Part shown: positions 1 to 8,431 of the stretch, in pieces
Layout: each line of letters begins with the position of its first letter
Position numbering within the stretch: position 1 is the stretch's first letter
From: Bradyrhizobium diazoefficiens
GTDB taxonomy: Bacteria > Pseudomonadota > Alphaproteobacteria > Rhizobiales > Xanthobacteraceae
Direction of reading: 5' to 3'
NCBI RefSeq assembly: GCF_016616425.1
Contig: NZ_CP067101.1
Span: 5,270,001-5,334,000, forward strand
Length of the DNA: 64,000 nucleotides
Made by a program: the position numbers and the translations under genes
Notes under the pieces: model-generated
Seen by the model: only the letters and a program-made list of their open reading frames with translations
What the model was told of the DNA's origin: nothing
Database searches by the model: none

Positions 1-905
1 TCCTCCCTGAGCACGTCGACCAGCAGGCGCCCGGTCAGCGCGATGTCGGTGCGGCGAAGCATCGCCGCGTAGCGTTCGTTGAACAGCATGATCTTGCCGT
101 CCGCATCGAACATGCACAGCCCCTGCGACATGTTCTCGAGCGCCGTGTCCAGCACCATTTGCTGGGCACCCAGTTCGCCCTTGGCGCGGCGGTCGAGCAG
201 CGCAGCCACGAGTGCGATTGCGATGATCGCAACCGCGGCGCTGGCGGTTAGGAAGGACAGGGAGGCCGGCGGGATCGACAGGCCGCCGATCGCAAGCGTC
301 GGGTCCGGCGTCAGCAGCACGGCGCCCATCGCGGTGAAATGATGCGCGACGATGGCGACCGTCAGCAGGGCAGTCGCCGCCAATGCATGGAAGAGGTCGT
401 CGCGTCGCGCCGCCACGAACAGTGCAAGTGCCGCAAAGACAATTCCGGACAGGACCGAGACTGCGACCGTGCTTCCGATCCAGCTCACCCGCGCCGGTAT
501 CTCCAGCGCTGCCATGCCGGTGTAATGCATCGCCGCGATACCGGTGCCGACGATGACGCCGCCGAGAACGATCCACACCGCGCGCAAGGAGGATACGGCT
601 ATGCTCAGCCCCACAAAGTTCACGGAGATCGCCAAGATCAACGACAGAATGGTCACCGGGATGTTGTAGGCGCCCGCGCCTCCCGGCCCGTAGGCGAGCA
701 TCGCGATGAAGTGGGTCGCCCAGATGCCACATCCGCTGACGGCGGCATCGAGGCCGAGCCAGGCCAGACGCCCGAGGCCGTGCGTCGCCCGCGCCCGGTG
801 GAATAGGCTGATCGCCGCTGCGCTGGCGAGCAGACACACCGCGCCGCCAAGCGCGACCAGCCGCAAATCGTGCTCTTCGGTAAGACAGTAGAGAATTTGA
901 TACAT
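1..905 (-). CDS. MHYT-domain membrane sensor with PAS domain, 3' end outside window
   Basis: The reverse strand is open from an ATG at 905 to the window edge (about 301 residues seen, no stop). The N-terminus is a multi-span membrane region with three spaced MHYT-like motifs: ATHFIAM, then AAMHYTGMAAL, then AHHFTAM. These His/Met-bearing repeats define the MHYT sensor domain, thought to bind copper and sense a diatomic gas. After the last span comes DRRAKGELGAQQ and a PAS segment with the pattern ALENMSQGLCMFDADGKI. In this group such proteins usually continue into GGDEF and EAL domains (cyclic-di-GMP turnover), but that part is not in the window, so the output is inferred. It is divergent from the MFS gene at 1182. 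Confidence 0.85.
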   Translation of the reverse strand, partial: MYQILYCLTEEHDLRLVALGGAVCLLASAAAISLFHRARATHGLGRLAWLGLDAAVSGCGIWATHFIAMLAYGPGGAGAYNIPVTILSLILAISVNFVGLSIAVSSLRAVWIVLGGVIVGTGIAAMHYTGMAALEIPARVSWIGSTVAVSVLSGIVFAALALFVAARRDDLFHALAATALLTVAIVAHHFTAMGAVLLTPDPTLAIGGLSIPPASLSFLTASAAVAIIAIALVAALLDRRAKGELGAQQMVLDTALENMSQGLCMFDADGKIMLFNERYAAMLRRTDIALTGRLLVDVLRE

Positions 906-1181
906 TGCCGCCCCTATCGACTCGGCACTTGACCCGACAGAGATGGACGATCGGTAACTGGCCACAAACCAGGTCCGGGAATGGTAAACGGAGGATGTGT
1001 GTGTTCCCTCACATTGTTCATCCTCGCACCGGCGCACCGAGGCCGATCACCGCGCCGGCCGGCAAAGGCGTCGAAGGCTCGCGCTCTGCTCGCCATGCAG
1101 GCCCAATCCGCGCGGAGGCATGGGAACAGTGCGAGCCTGCGTCGTGTTCAGCCGTTATCTTCTCTGCAAGGCAGCTAAGTC

Positions 1182-2405
1182 ATGGCAAGAATTGGCAACA
1201 TCTCCGTTCCGTCAACGGCAAGGTCAGAGTTCGGCAAGACGGCAACGATCGTTGTTGTCGGGTGCCTGATCGGCGCGCTGTTCGCCGGCAGCACGGTCGC
1301 AACGCCGCTCTACGTCATCTACAAGCAGCAACTGGGATTCTCGCAGATCACGTTGACCCTGATCTATGCCGTCTACGTGGTCGGAAACCTGACCGCGCTT
1401 CTGATATTCGGCCGGATGTCCGATCAGGTCGGGCGGCGGCGCGCCGCGGTCCTCGCCATCGGCATCGCTATCGTGGGCGCGCTCGTGTTCCTGTTCGCCC
1501 ATGGGGTCGCATCGCTCTACATCGCGCGGGTGCTGAGCGGGCTTGCGATCGGAATCGGCGCCAGTACCGGCACCGCCTGGCTTGCGGAACTGATCGCCGA
1601 ACGGGACCGTTCGCGCGCCACCGTGATCGCAACGATCGCGAACTTCGCCGGCCTTGGTCTCGGCGCATTGATTGCCGGACTGCTCGCCGAATATGTCGCG
1701 CTTCCGCTGCGAACGCCGTTCATCGTCTATCTCGCGCCGCTGGTCGTTGTCGCAGCCCTGCTCGCCTTCGCTCACGAGACGGTAGATCGTCCTCTGGCCG
1801 CCTTCACGCAGCTGTCGGTACGCCCGCGCGCCAGCGTTCCGCCGTCGATCCGTCCTCAGTTCGTCGCGCCCGCGGTCACGGGCTTCGGCGCCATGGCGCT
1901 CGTCGCTTTCTTCGCCGCGCTCGCGCCGAGCGTGCTTGCCAATGAGCTGCATGTCACCAGCCACGCGATCGCCGGAGCGATCTTCCTCGAGCTTGCTTCC
2001 GCCGTTGCAATTGTCATTGCCCTGACGCGATCGATGTCGAACTCGGCTGCGATGCTATGGTCGCTCGGTCTGATGTTGCCGAGCCTCGCCCTGATCGTGA
2101 CCGCACAGTTCGCGGTATCGCTCGGAGTCATGATCGTGGCGACCGCGGCCTGCGGCGTGGCAGCGGGCCTCGGCTATCGCGGCAGCCTGCAGGTGGTGAA
2201 CCAGATCGCACCGGACGATCGCCGCGCCGAGGTGGTCTCGGCCTATTTCATCTGCTGCTTTCTCGGCAACGCGCTTCCGGTCATCGGGATCGGCGTCCTT
2301 TCCACCGTGATCAACTCGACCGTGGCGAGCCTGGTCTTTGCCACGACGATTGCAGTCTTTGCGGTGGTTGCGCTGGTGTTCGGCCTGAAGTACCGGGCCG
2401 GCTAG
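1182..2405 (+). CDS. MFS transporter
   Basis: A 407-residue protein with about twelve hydrophobic segments and the major facilitator signature FGRMSDQVGRRRAA in the loop between helices 2 and 3, as in drug/metabolite exporters and sugar transporters. The second half contains a short loop and another set of six spans. It is probably a proton-coupled inner-membrane exporter or importer; no substrate can be read from the sequence. The ATG at 1182 has only a weak Shine-Dalgarno (AAGG about 9 bases upstream). It stands alone, divergent from the MHYT sensor and convergent with the ferritin-like gene at 2470. Confidence 0.85.
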   Translation: MARIGNISVPSTARSEFGKTATIVVVGCLIGALFAGSTVATPLYVIYKQQLGFSQITLTLIYAVYVVGNLTALLIFGRMSDQVGRRRAAVLAIGIAIVGALVFLFAHGVASLYIARVLSGLAIGIGASTGTAWLAELIAERDRSRATVIATIANFAGLGLGALIAGLLAEYVALPLRTPFIVYLAPLVVVAALLAFAHETVDRPLAAFTQLSVRPRASVPPSIRPQFVAPAVTGFGAMALVAFFAALAPSVLANELHVTSHAIAGAIFLELASAVAIVIALTRSMSNSAAMLWSLGLMLPSLALIVTAQFAVSLGVMIVATAACGVAAGLGYRGSLQVVNQIAPDDRRAEVVSAYFICCFLGNALPVIGIGVLSTVINSTVASLVFATTIAVFAVVALVFGLKYRAG

Positions 2406-2414
2406 CGAGCCCCG

Positions 2415-2449
2415 AAAAAAGAGACGCCGCGCGAAATGCACGGCGTCTC
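2415..2449 (-). terminator. Intrinsic terminator of the ferritin-like gene
   Basis: GAGACGCCG (2421-2429) pairs perfectly with CGGCGTCTC (2441-2449) around an 11-base loop. On the minus strand the stem is followed by six T residues (the A run at 2415-2420). It lies 20 bases past the stop of the gene at 2470 and faces the MFS gene end at 2405. Confidence 0.85.
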
Positions 2450-2469
2450 CTCACAGAGGTATCCCGCTC

Positions 2470-2976
2470 CTAGCTTGCCGCGCGCAAATTCACCTTGCTC
2501 TCGGCGAGTGACGTCAGCTTCTTGTCGGTCGCCTTCTCTTCCTCGAGCGTCTTGGCGAGCACGCTGGCGCAGTCGTTGCGGCCGAGCTGCTTGGCCCAGG
2601 CAATCAGGCTGCCGTAGCGCACGATCTCGTAATGCTCGGCGGCCTGCGCCGCGTTGATCAGCGCGGCATCGAGCACCGCCTTGTCAGCGACTTCGCTGGC
2701 GGTCTCGTCAGCTTCCTCGATGATGCCGTCGATCGCCGGACAATCGACCGCCTTGACCGCGACGCTGTGCATCTTGAACACCTCCTCGAGCCGTTTGACG
2801 TGCTGCTTGGTTTCCTCAAGATGCGTCAAGAAGCCCTGCTTCAGCTGCGGGTCGGTGGCTTTATCTGCCATTTTCGGCAGCGCCTTGGTCAGCTGCTGCT
2901 CGGCATAATAAATATCCTGGAGCTGGTGCACGAACAGATCGTTCATGGTCTTGATGTCTTTTGTGAACAGTCCCAT
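2470..2976 (-). CDS. Ferritin-like DUF892/YciE-type stress protein
   Basis: 168 residues, starting at an ATG (2976) with a strong GGAGG eight bases upstream. A longer frame to 3141 lacks a ribosome site and adds non-family sequence. The N-terminus GLFTKDIKTMNDLFVHQLQD and the four-helix pattern with Glu/His metal positions (YYAEQQ, HLEETKQHV, AAEHYEI, LEEEKATDKK) match the DUF892 ferritin-like family (YciF/YciE of enteric bacteria). These are dimeric di-iron-type proteins linked to osmotic and general stress. An EcfG-type promoter lies 91-115 bases upstream of the start codon and a clear terminator follows the stop, so it is a single-gene transcript. Confidence 0.9.
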   Translation of the reverse strand: MGLFTKDIKTMNDLFVHQLQDIYYAEQQLTKALPKMADKATDPQLKQGFLTHLEETKQHVKRLEEVFKMHSVAVKAVDCPAIDGIIEEADETASEVADKAVLDAALINAAQAAEHYEIVRYGSLIAWAKQLGRNDCASVLAKTLEEEKATDKKLTSLAESKVNLRAAS

Positions 2977-3066
2977 CGTTTCGTCCTCCGGGTTTCTGGA
3001 ACACGCCGGCCGGCGACTTGCGCGAAAGTCGCTTACTCGGCCATGCTCGGTTGCTGATGGGGCCAC

Positions 3067-3091
3067 AACGAGCGCGCGGCATCGACGTTCC
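3067..3091 (-). promoter_or_regulatory. EcfG (general stress sigma factor) type promoter
   Basis: On the minus strand GGAAC (3091-3087) is followed after exactly 16 bases by CGTT (3070-3067). The rhizobial EcfG consensus is GGAAC-N16/17-CGTT. The -10 element lies about 90 bases before the start codon of the ferritin-like gene. Members of this family are typical general-stress targets, so sequence and gene content agree. Confidence 0.75.
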
Positions 3092-3113
3092 AAAGCGGCA
3101 TCGACGTTCCAAA
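3076..3113. repeat. Perfect 19-bp tandem duplication overlapping the EcfG promoter
   Basis: GCGGCATCGACGTTCCAAA occurs twice head to tail (3076-3094 and 3095-3113) with no mismatch. Each copy contains the complement of a -35 GGAAC box, so the promoter carries a spare -35 element 19 bases upstream of the functional-looking one; only the inner copy has CGTT at the right spacing. Confidence 0.9.
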
Positions 3114-3422
3114 AAGGACCGTATGGCTTGCGCTGGAACAATGCGGATGGCGCCGGGGTCTGAAATCGTTCCGGCAGACGAGAGCCGAGCCGGTTTCACG
3201 ACTCATGTGCTTGACGTGCTTAACGTGCCTCCGATGTGAACCGCGTATGACAGAAATGGCCGGTCCAGCGCAGAACCTATTGTTGTCAAGGGCTGCACAA
3301 GTCACTGTTTTTGCCTTAAATGAACTTCATTATGCCCAGCGGTCGACGCCAATCCTTGGCAGTGATCGCGCCCGACCGGCCAATGTCTGGCCAGATCGGT
3401 CTTGCCCCCGCCGGGAGGATGA

Positions 3423-4505
3423 ATGTACGGACTGCTGACCGCGCTGAAACGCGGCTTCAAGCGATGGATCGGCTGGCGACGGCTCGGCATTGCCGCGAGC
3501 GTCTTCATCATTGTCTTCGCGATCACCTCGCTGGTTCGGACCCTCAAGGGCATCGACACCGGGGTCATCCTGACCGCGCTAACCGAGATTCCGCGCGGGA
3601 GCATCGGACTGGCGGCGATCTGCGTCTTATTTGCGTTCTGTACGCTGACCTTCTACGACTTTTTTGCACTGCGAACGATCGGCAAGAAGCACGTGCCCTA
3701 TCGCATCGCGGCGCTCTCCAGCTTCACGTCCTATTCGATCGGGCACAACATCGGCGCCACCGTCTTCACCGGCGGCGCTATCCGCTTCCGGATCTATTCG
3801 GACTACGGGCTGAACGCGATCGATGTCGCCAAAATCTGCTTCCTGTCGGGCCTGACCTTCTGGCTCGGTAACATCTTCGTGCTCTCGATCGGCATGGCTA
3901 TCCATCCGGATGCCGCCTCCTCGATGGATCAGCTGCCCTCCTCGATCAACCGGCTGATCGCGCTCGGCGGCCTCGCCTCGATCGGCGCCTATCTGGTCTG
4001 GCTCTGCATGGGCGAGAAGCGGCGCGAACTCGGTCAGAAGGGCTGGAAGGTGGTGCTGCCGTCGGCGCCGCTGACGCTGGTCCAGATCCTGATCGGGGTG
4101 GTCGATCTCGGCTTCTGCGCCATGGCGATGTACCTGTTGATGCCGGCCAATCCGCCGATCGACTTCATGTCGCTCGCGGTGGTATTCATCCTGGCGACGC
4201 TGCTCGGCTTCGCCAGCCATGCCCCCGGCTCGATCGGCGTGTTCGATGCCGCCATGCTGCTGGCGCTGCCTGAATTCGGCCGAGAGCAGCTTCTGGCGAC
4301 GCTGCTGGTGTTCCGCATTCTCTATTTCGTGATCCCGTTCGGCCTTGCCATCTCCATCATGGGCACGCGCGAGCTCTGGATGAACGTGGTCGAGCCCTGG
4401 CAGGAGCGGCGGCGGCTGGCGGAGGCATGTGCGCAGGCCAATCTGCCCAAGCAGGTGACGCCGATGGAGCGCGAGCGGTTGCTGCGGCAGGCCAATAAGC
4501 GCTGA
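3423..4505 (+). CDS. YbhN/UPF0104-family integral membrane protein
   Basis: 360 residues with about eight membrane spans and a GGAGG five bases before the ATG. The pattern FTSYSIGHNIGATVFTGGAIRFR and, near the C-terminus, FASHAPGSIGVFDA match the lysylphosphatidylglycerol-synthase transmembrane family (UPF0104, YbhN). Members are thought to move or modify lipids or lipid-linked sugars in the inner membrane; the catalytic domain of full-length MprF is absent. A short basic amphipathic tail (EPWQERRRLAEACAQA) ends the protein. It is directly followed by a palindromic repeat at 4507. A second distant member of the same family is at 59241. Confidence 0.85.
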   Translation: MYGLLTALKRGFKRWIGWRRLGIAASVFIIVFAITSLVRTLKGIDTGVILTALTEIPRGSIGLAAICVLFAFCTLTFYDFFALRTIGKKHVPYRIAALSSFTSYSIGHNIGATVFTGGAIRFRIYSDYGLNAIDVAKICFLSGLTFWLGNIFVLSIGMAIHPDAASSMDQLPSSINRLIALGGLASIGAYLVWLCMGEKRRELGQKGWKVVLPSAPLTLVQILIGVVDLGFCAMAMYLLMPANPPIDFMSLAVVFILATLLGFASHAPGSIGVFDAAMLLALPEFGREQLLATLLVFRILYFVIPFGLAISIMGTRELWMNVVEPWQERRRLAEACAQANLPKQVTPMERERLLRQANKR

Positions 4506-4506
4506 G

Positions 4507-4551
4507 GCATGATCCGGAAAAGTGTGACGCGGTTTTCCGAAAAGATCATGC
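4507..4551. repeat. Rhizobial palindromic intergenic repeat
   Basis: Ends are the perfect inverted pair GCATGATC / GATCATGC, with a second inner pair CGGAAAA / TTTTCCG. It begins two bases after the stop of the preceding gene and could fold at its 3' end. This matches a class of dispersed repeats common in Hyphomicrobiales genomes. Confidence 0.8.
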
Positions 4552-4662
4552 CCAAACAACAAGGTGAAGCGTGATCCTTCAGGCGGCCCGGACAGAGGGT
4601 TGCAGGCGGCTGGGCACTGCTCTCTTATTTCCGCCTCAACTTTGCCGTTGAAAACGCGGGCC

Positions 4663-6615
4663 ATGATCCCTGTATTCCTTCGTACCCTCATCGCCGGCGC
4701 CCTGCTGCTCGCCGGGCTTTTGACCATATTGCCGTCCGAGCGCGCCGCCGCTCAGGACGCTGGCCCCCTGCAGATCAGTTGGGAGGTACGTAACCGCTTC
4801 CGGCTGTTCCGCGAGGAACGCGACTTCCTGCTCCATGTCGAGAGCGCGCGCAACCGCAGCATCCTGGCCGCCGAGCAATCGCTCGAGCTCCAGAGCGAAG
4901 GCCGCGGCTGGGCCCGCAACATGGTCAACCGCCTCTGCATCGACCTCCAGGGCCGGGTCAACCAGCCGTGCACCCGCGACAACACCAAGGAAAACTACCT
5001 CACCCCGATCGACCACCCCATCACCGTGCGCCTCGTTGGCGCGGTGCCGGTCGGCGCCATCTGCGCCTGGTCGTTCGACGACGGCGACGGGCCGCAACAA
5101 TCGACCTTCGATTGCGCCGAGCCGGTGAACCTGCGTGTCCGCTACGGCAAGCAGACGGTCGCAACCGTCGACGTCTCCTCCGGCTCTGATCCGACCCAGC
5201 GCGTCCAGACCGAGATCCAGGTCCGCGACATCTTCGTCGCAGGCCTCGGGGACAGCATCGCCTCCGGCGAAGGAAATCCGGACCGGGCGCTGGCGCTGTC
5301 GGACGAAGGTTTCTGCTTCCGCTCCTATCTCGGCACCGCCGGTGAACAGTACTACCGTCCGAGCCGTCACGGCTTCAAGGGCGGCCGCGCTTGCGAGGCG
5401 CCGGATACGCTCGCCAACTGGCAACGCTACAGCGCGCTCTGGTTCAACTCGCCGTGCCACCGCTCGCTGTACAGCTACCAGACGCGCACCGCGCTGGCGC
5501 TCGCGGTGCGCTACACCCACATCGCCGTGACCTTCCTGCCGCTCGCCTGCACCGGCGCCAGCATCAGCGACGGGCTGCTCGGCTCGCAGCGCGCCCGCGA
5601 ATGCCCGCCCGGCAAGACCGGCGTCTGCAACACCAGCGTGACCGCCCAGGTCGCGGAGCTGCGCGAGGCGCTCGCCGCAGCGAAGAAACGCCAGCCCGAC
5701 CGCACGCTCGATCTCGTGCTGCTCTCGGTCGGCGCCAATGACGTCTATTTCTCCGGTCTCGTCGCCGACGTCATCGTCGAGACCGCGACCGAGCGCGCGC
5801 TGTTCCGCCGCTCCGGCGTGATGGCGAGCGTCGACGATTCCCGCGATGCGCTGGCGCGGGAGCTGCCGAAGAACTTCGTCAAGCTGCGCGAGGCGCTGAA
5901 GCCCCTGGTCGGCGGCGACCTCTCGCACGTCGTCTATGTCTCCTACGCCAATCCCGCGCTCGCCGACGGCGGCGTGCCCTGCCGCGGCGGCCGGGCCGGC
6001 TTCGACATCCATCCGGCCTTCAACGCCGATCCGCAACGCCTTGCCCGCGTCTCGACCTTCGTCGACACCGAGTTCTTGCCGCAATTGAAGGGGCTCGCCA
6101 CCTGCACCCGCGGCGCGCTGTGCCGCGATCCCGAAACCGACCGCATGACCTTCGTGGACTCACACCAAGCGGCGTTCGCCGACCACGGCTTCTGCGCCCA
6201 TTCGGGCAACGATCCCGAATTCGACCGCACCTGCTTTGCCGAGAACGGCCAGAGCTTCAATCCCGATATCGTGAGCGCAGCGAGCCAGCCGATGCTGTGC
6301 GGCCGCGGCGCCTCGGAGTATCGCGCCTATCTGCCTCGCGCGCGCTGGATTCGCGACGCCAATGACAGCTATTTTGCCGCGATGACCTATCCGCAAGGAT
6401 TGCCGGCCGCGAGCCAGCCAACCGACATTCACGACGCGACCTGGGGCGTGCTCTCGGCCGTCTATGGCGGTGCGGTCCATCCGAGCGCCGAGGGCCACGC
6501 CGCGATGGCGGATGCGGCACTGCCGGCGGCGAGTGCCGTGCTCGGGCTGGACGCCGTGCCGCCCGGCGTGACGCGCGGATTTCTGCCGGAGCTGCTGCCG
6601 AGTGCGCAGCAGTAG
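4663..6615 (+). CDS. Secreted SGNH/GDSL-family hydrolase
   Basis: The start chosen (ATG 4663, 650 residues) gives a clean Sec signal, IPVFLRTLIAGALLLAGL followed by AAAQDA; a GTG 33 codons upstream gives a non-signal extension. Block I is GLGDSIASGEGNP (nucleophile Ser198), block III is SVGANDVYFSG (Asn359), and block V is HPSAEGH (His606). The Asp normally three residues before the catalytic His is Gly603 here, so the enzyme probably uses a Ser-His dyad. Between blocks there are many cysteines (FCFRSYL, PCHRSLYS, TCTRGALC, GFCAHS), suggesting disulphides in the periplasm or outside. It is likely an esterase or lipase; the substrate is unknown. Confidence 0.85.
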   Translation: MIPVFLRTLIAGALLLAGLLTILPSERAAAQDAGPLQISWEVRNRFRLFREERDFLLHVESARNRSILAAEQSLELQSEGRGWARNMVNRLCIDLQGRVNQPCTRDNTKENYLTPIDHPITVRLVGAVPVGAICAWSFDDGDGPQQSTFDCAEPVNLRVRYGKQTVATVDVSSGSDPTQRVQTEIQVRDIFVAGLGDSIASGEGNPDRALALSDEGFCFRSYLGTAGEQYYRPSRHGFKGGRACEAPDTLANWQRYSALWFNSPCHRSLYSYQTRTALALAVRYTHIAVTFLPLACTGASISDGLLGSQRARECPPGKTGVCNTSVTAQVAELREALAAAKKRQPDRTLDLVLLSVGANDVYFSGLVADVIVETATERALFRRSGVMASVDDSRDALARELPKNFVKLREALKPLVGGDLSHVVYVSYANPALADGGVPCRGGRAGFDIHPAFNADPQRLARVSTFVDTEFLPQLKGLATCTRGALCRDPETDRMTFVDSHQAAFADHGFCAHSGNDPEFDRTCFAENGQSFNPDIVSAASQPMLCGRGASEYRAYLPRARWIRDANDSYFAAMTYPQGLPAASQPTDIHDATWGVLSAVYGGAVHPSAEGHAAMADAALPAASAVLGLDAVPPGVTRGFLPELLPSAQQ

Positions 6616-6640
6616 GCCAGGCTGCCTCCCGATGCTCCGG

Positions 6641-6744
6641 TGTCATCGCCCGCGCAGCAGGCGGGCGATCCAGTACTCCGAGGCGGTTGTGATCGACTGA
6701 GAAGTTGCCGCGTACTGGTTTCCCGCCTTCGCGGGAAATGACAG
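6641..6744. repeat. Palindromic intergenic repeat with TGTCAT/ATGACA ends
   Basis: The element begins TGTCATCGCCCGC and ends GCGGGAAATGACA, so the outer 6 bases form a perfect inverted pair and the inner GC-rich stretches pair in part. It contains internal hairpins (GCCCGC-GCAGCA-GGCGGGC). It is typical of short dispersed elements in Bradyrhizobium-like genomes. Confidence 0.65.
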
Positions 6745-6842
6745 CGGGCTGCCTCGTGTAGTGCGCCGTAACAAACTGCGCTCGCGGATTCTGCCGCATC
6801 ACAACGTTCTCCCGACCTGCCGTTCCATCAATCCAAAAACGG

Positions 6843-6854
6843 TATCGATCGATA
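6843..6854. promoter_or_regulatory. Candidate operator for the hexarate genes (gudP side)
   Basis: TATCGATCGATA is a perfect 12-bp palindrome 82 bases before the gudP start codon. A close relative, CATCGGTCGATA, lies upstream of kdgD at 9349. The shared ATCG(A/G)TCGATA core before both transcription units, with a LysR gene between them, suggests a binding site of that regulator. No footprint data are known to me. Confidence 0.4.
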
Positions 6855-6936
6855 CTCCCTTGAACTTGGACACTTTGCCGCGCGCGCCTCTAGGAGTCGG
6901 ATCGAGGAAACATCTCGAGTTCTAAGGAGGCGCGCG

Positions 6937-8289
6937 ATGAGCGCAGTGGTGTCCGCAACGGACGTGAGAAGGTCTCGCGTCAGGTTGTTCATCGTGACCA
7001 TGTTGTTCCTGGTCACGACCGTCAATTATGCCGACCGCGCCACGCTGTCGATCGCAGGTCCGGCGCTCTCCAAGGAGCTGCATCTCGATCCCGTCGCCAT
7101 GGGCTACATCTTCTCGGCCTTCGGCTGGTCCTACGTGATCGCGCAGGTGCCGGGCGGCTGGCTACTCGACCGCTACGGCTCGCGCCTCGTCTACGCCGTC
7201 AGCATCCTCGTCTGGTCGATGTTCACGATGATGCAGGGCTGGGTCGGGTTCCTCAGCGGTGCAACGGCCGTCGCGGTGCTGTTTGCGCTCCGCCTTCTGG
7301 TCGGCTTCGCCGAGGCGCCCTCCTTCCCCGCCAATGCCCGCATCGTCGCCGCCTGGTTTCCGGGCAACGAGCGCGGCACCGCGTCGGCCTTCTTCAACTC
7401 CGGCCAGTATTTCGCGACCGTGATCTTCGCGCCGCTGATGGGCTGGGTCGCGCATTCCTACGGCTGGCGCTTCGTGTTCTTCGTGATGGGCGCGCTCGGC
7501 ATCCTCATGGGTCTCGTCTGGATCAGGACCATCTTCGGTCCGAAGGAGCATCCTTCGATCAACGAGGCGGAGTTCGATTACATCAGGGAAGGCGGCGCGC
7601 TGGTCGATCTCGACGCGCCCAAGGCCGATCTGAAACAGGAACGCGCGCCGCAGTCCGGCTCCGGTTGGGACCACATCCGCCAGCTTCTCTCCAATCGCAT
7701 GATGCTCGGCGTCTATCTCGGCCAATACTGCATCAACACGCTGACCTACTTCTTCCTGACCTGGTTCCCGGTCTATCTCGTCAAGGAGCGCGGCCTGTCG
7801 ATCCTGCAAGCCGGCTTCGTCGCGACGCTGCCGGCGCTCTGCGGCTTCATCGGCGGCGTGCTCGGCGGCATCATTTCCGATGCGATCCTGCGCGGGACCG
7901 GCTCGCTGACCATGGCGCGCAAGATACCGATCGTCGGCGGCATGCTGCTCTCGATGTCGATCATCGCCTGCAACTATGTCGACGGACAGGCGCTGGTGGT
8001 CGGCTTCATGGCGCTTGCCTTCTTCGGCAAGGGCATCGGTGCGCTCGGCTGGGCGGTCGTCTCCGACACCTCGCCGAAGGAAGCCGGCGGCGTCTCGGGC
8101 GGCCTGTTCAACACCTTCGGCAATTTGTCCTCGATCACCACGCCGATCGTGATCGGCTACATCCTGGCCGCGACCGGCTCGTTCAGCGGCGCGCTGGTGT
8201 TCGTCGGCCTCAATGCGCTGGTGGCGGCGTTCGCCTACCTCGTCATCGTCGGCAAGATCGAGCGGGTGACGCTCAAACATTCCTCCTGA
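6937..8289 (+). CDS. gudP: D-glucarate/galactarate MFS transporter (GudP/GarP type)
   Basis: 450 residues with a strong AAGGAGG site. The opening NYADRATLSIAGPAL, the run MGYIFSAFGWSYVIAQVPGG and EAPSFPANARIVAAWFP agree closely with the E. coli GudP/GarP hexarate transporters of the anion:cation symporter branch of the MFS. It should import D-glucarate and galactarate with protons. It is the first gene of the hexarate locus, has a candidate operator upstream, and is closed by a strong terminator before the LysR gene, so it is its own transcription unit. Confidence 0.9.
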   Translation: MSAVVSATDVRRSRVRLFIVTMLFLVTTVNYADRATLSIAGPALSKELHLDPVAMGYIFSAFGWSYVIAQVPGGWLLDRYGSRLVYAVSILVWSMFTMMQGWVGFLSGATAVAVLFALRLLVGFAEAPSFPANARIVAAWFPGNERGTASAFFNSGQYFATVIFAPLMGWVAHSYGWRFVFFVMGALGILMGLVWIRTIFGPKEHPSINEAEFDYIREGGALVDLDAPKADLKQERAPQSGSGWDHIRQLLSNRMMLGVYLGQYCINTLTYFFLTWFPVYLVKERGLSILQAGFVATLPALCGFIGGVLGGIISDAILRGTGSLTMARKIPIVGGMLLSMSIIACNYVDGQALVVGFMALAFFGKGIGALGWAVVSDTSPKEAGGVSGGLFNTFGNLSSITTPIVIGYILAATGSFSGALVFVGLNALVAAFAYLVIVGKIERVTLKHSS

Positions 8290-8321
8290 GGGCTCCCATG
8301 GGAGCTTGACCAGGTAACTCA

Positions 8322-8353
8322 ACGGCGGCCCAAAAAGCCGCCGTCTTTGTTTT
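8322..8353 (+). terminator. Intrinsic terminator after gudP
   Basis: ACGGCGGC (8322-8329) pairs with GCCGCCGT (8337-8344) around a 7-base loop, followed by CTTTGTTTT. It lies 33 bases after the gudP stop. Confidence 0.85.
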
Positions 8354-8383
8354 GGGGATGATCATTTGTTTTGGGGATGATCG
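8346..8383. repeat. 19-bp near-perfect tandem duplication upstream of the LysR gene
   Basis: TTTGTTTTGGGGATGATCA (8346-8364) is repeated as TTTGTTTTGGGGATGATCG (8365-8383), with one difference in 19. The copies begin inside the T tract of the gudP terminator and end 48 bases before the LysR start codon. Confidence 0.85.
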
Positions 8384-8431
8384 ATGCTAGAAGTGCCGGG
8401 GAAACGCCTTATCCATCCAAGGCATGTATCG

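Larger units (their letters stand above)
2977..3422. other. Intergenic region between two divergent genes
   Basis: No gene is supported here. It holds the EcfG-type promoter (3067-3091, minus strand) and the 19-bp tandem duplication (3076-3113). The plus-strand gene at 3423 has a GGAGG site at the right-hand end. Short open frames in this stretch have no ribosome sites or recognisable content. Confidence 0.6.
6616..6936. other. Intergenic region upstream of gudP
   Basis: No gene is supported. It contains a palindromic repeat (6641-6744) and a TATCGATCGATA palindrome (6843-6854) that is the best candidate operator for the hexarate locus. The GudP ribosome site AAGGAGG lies at its right end. 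Confidence 0.6.
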
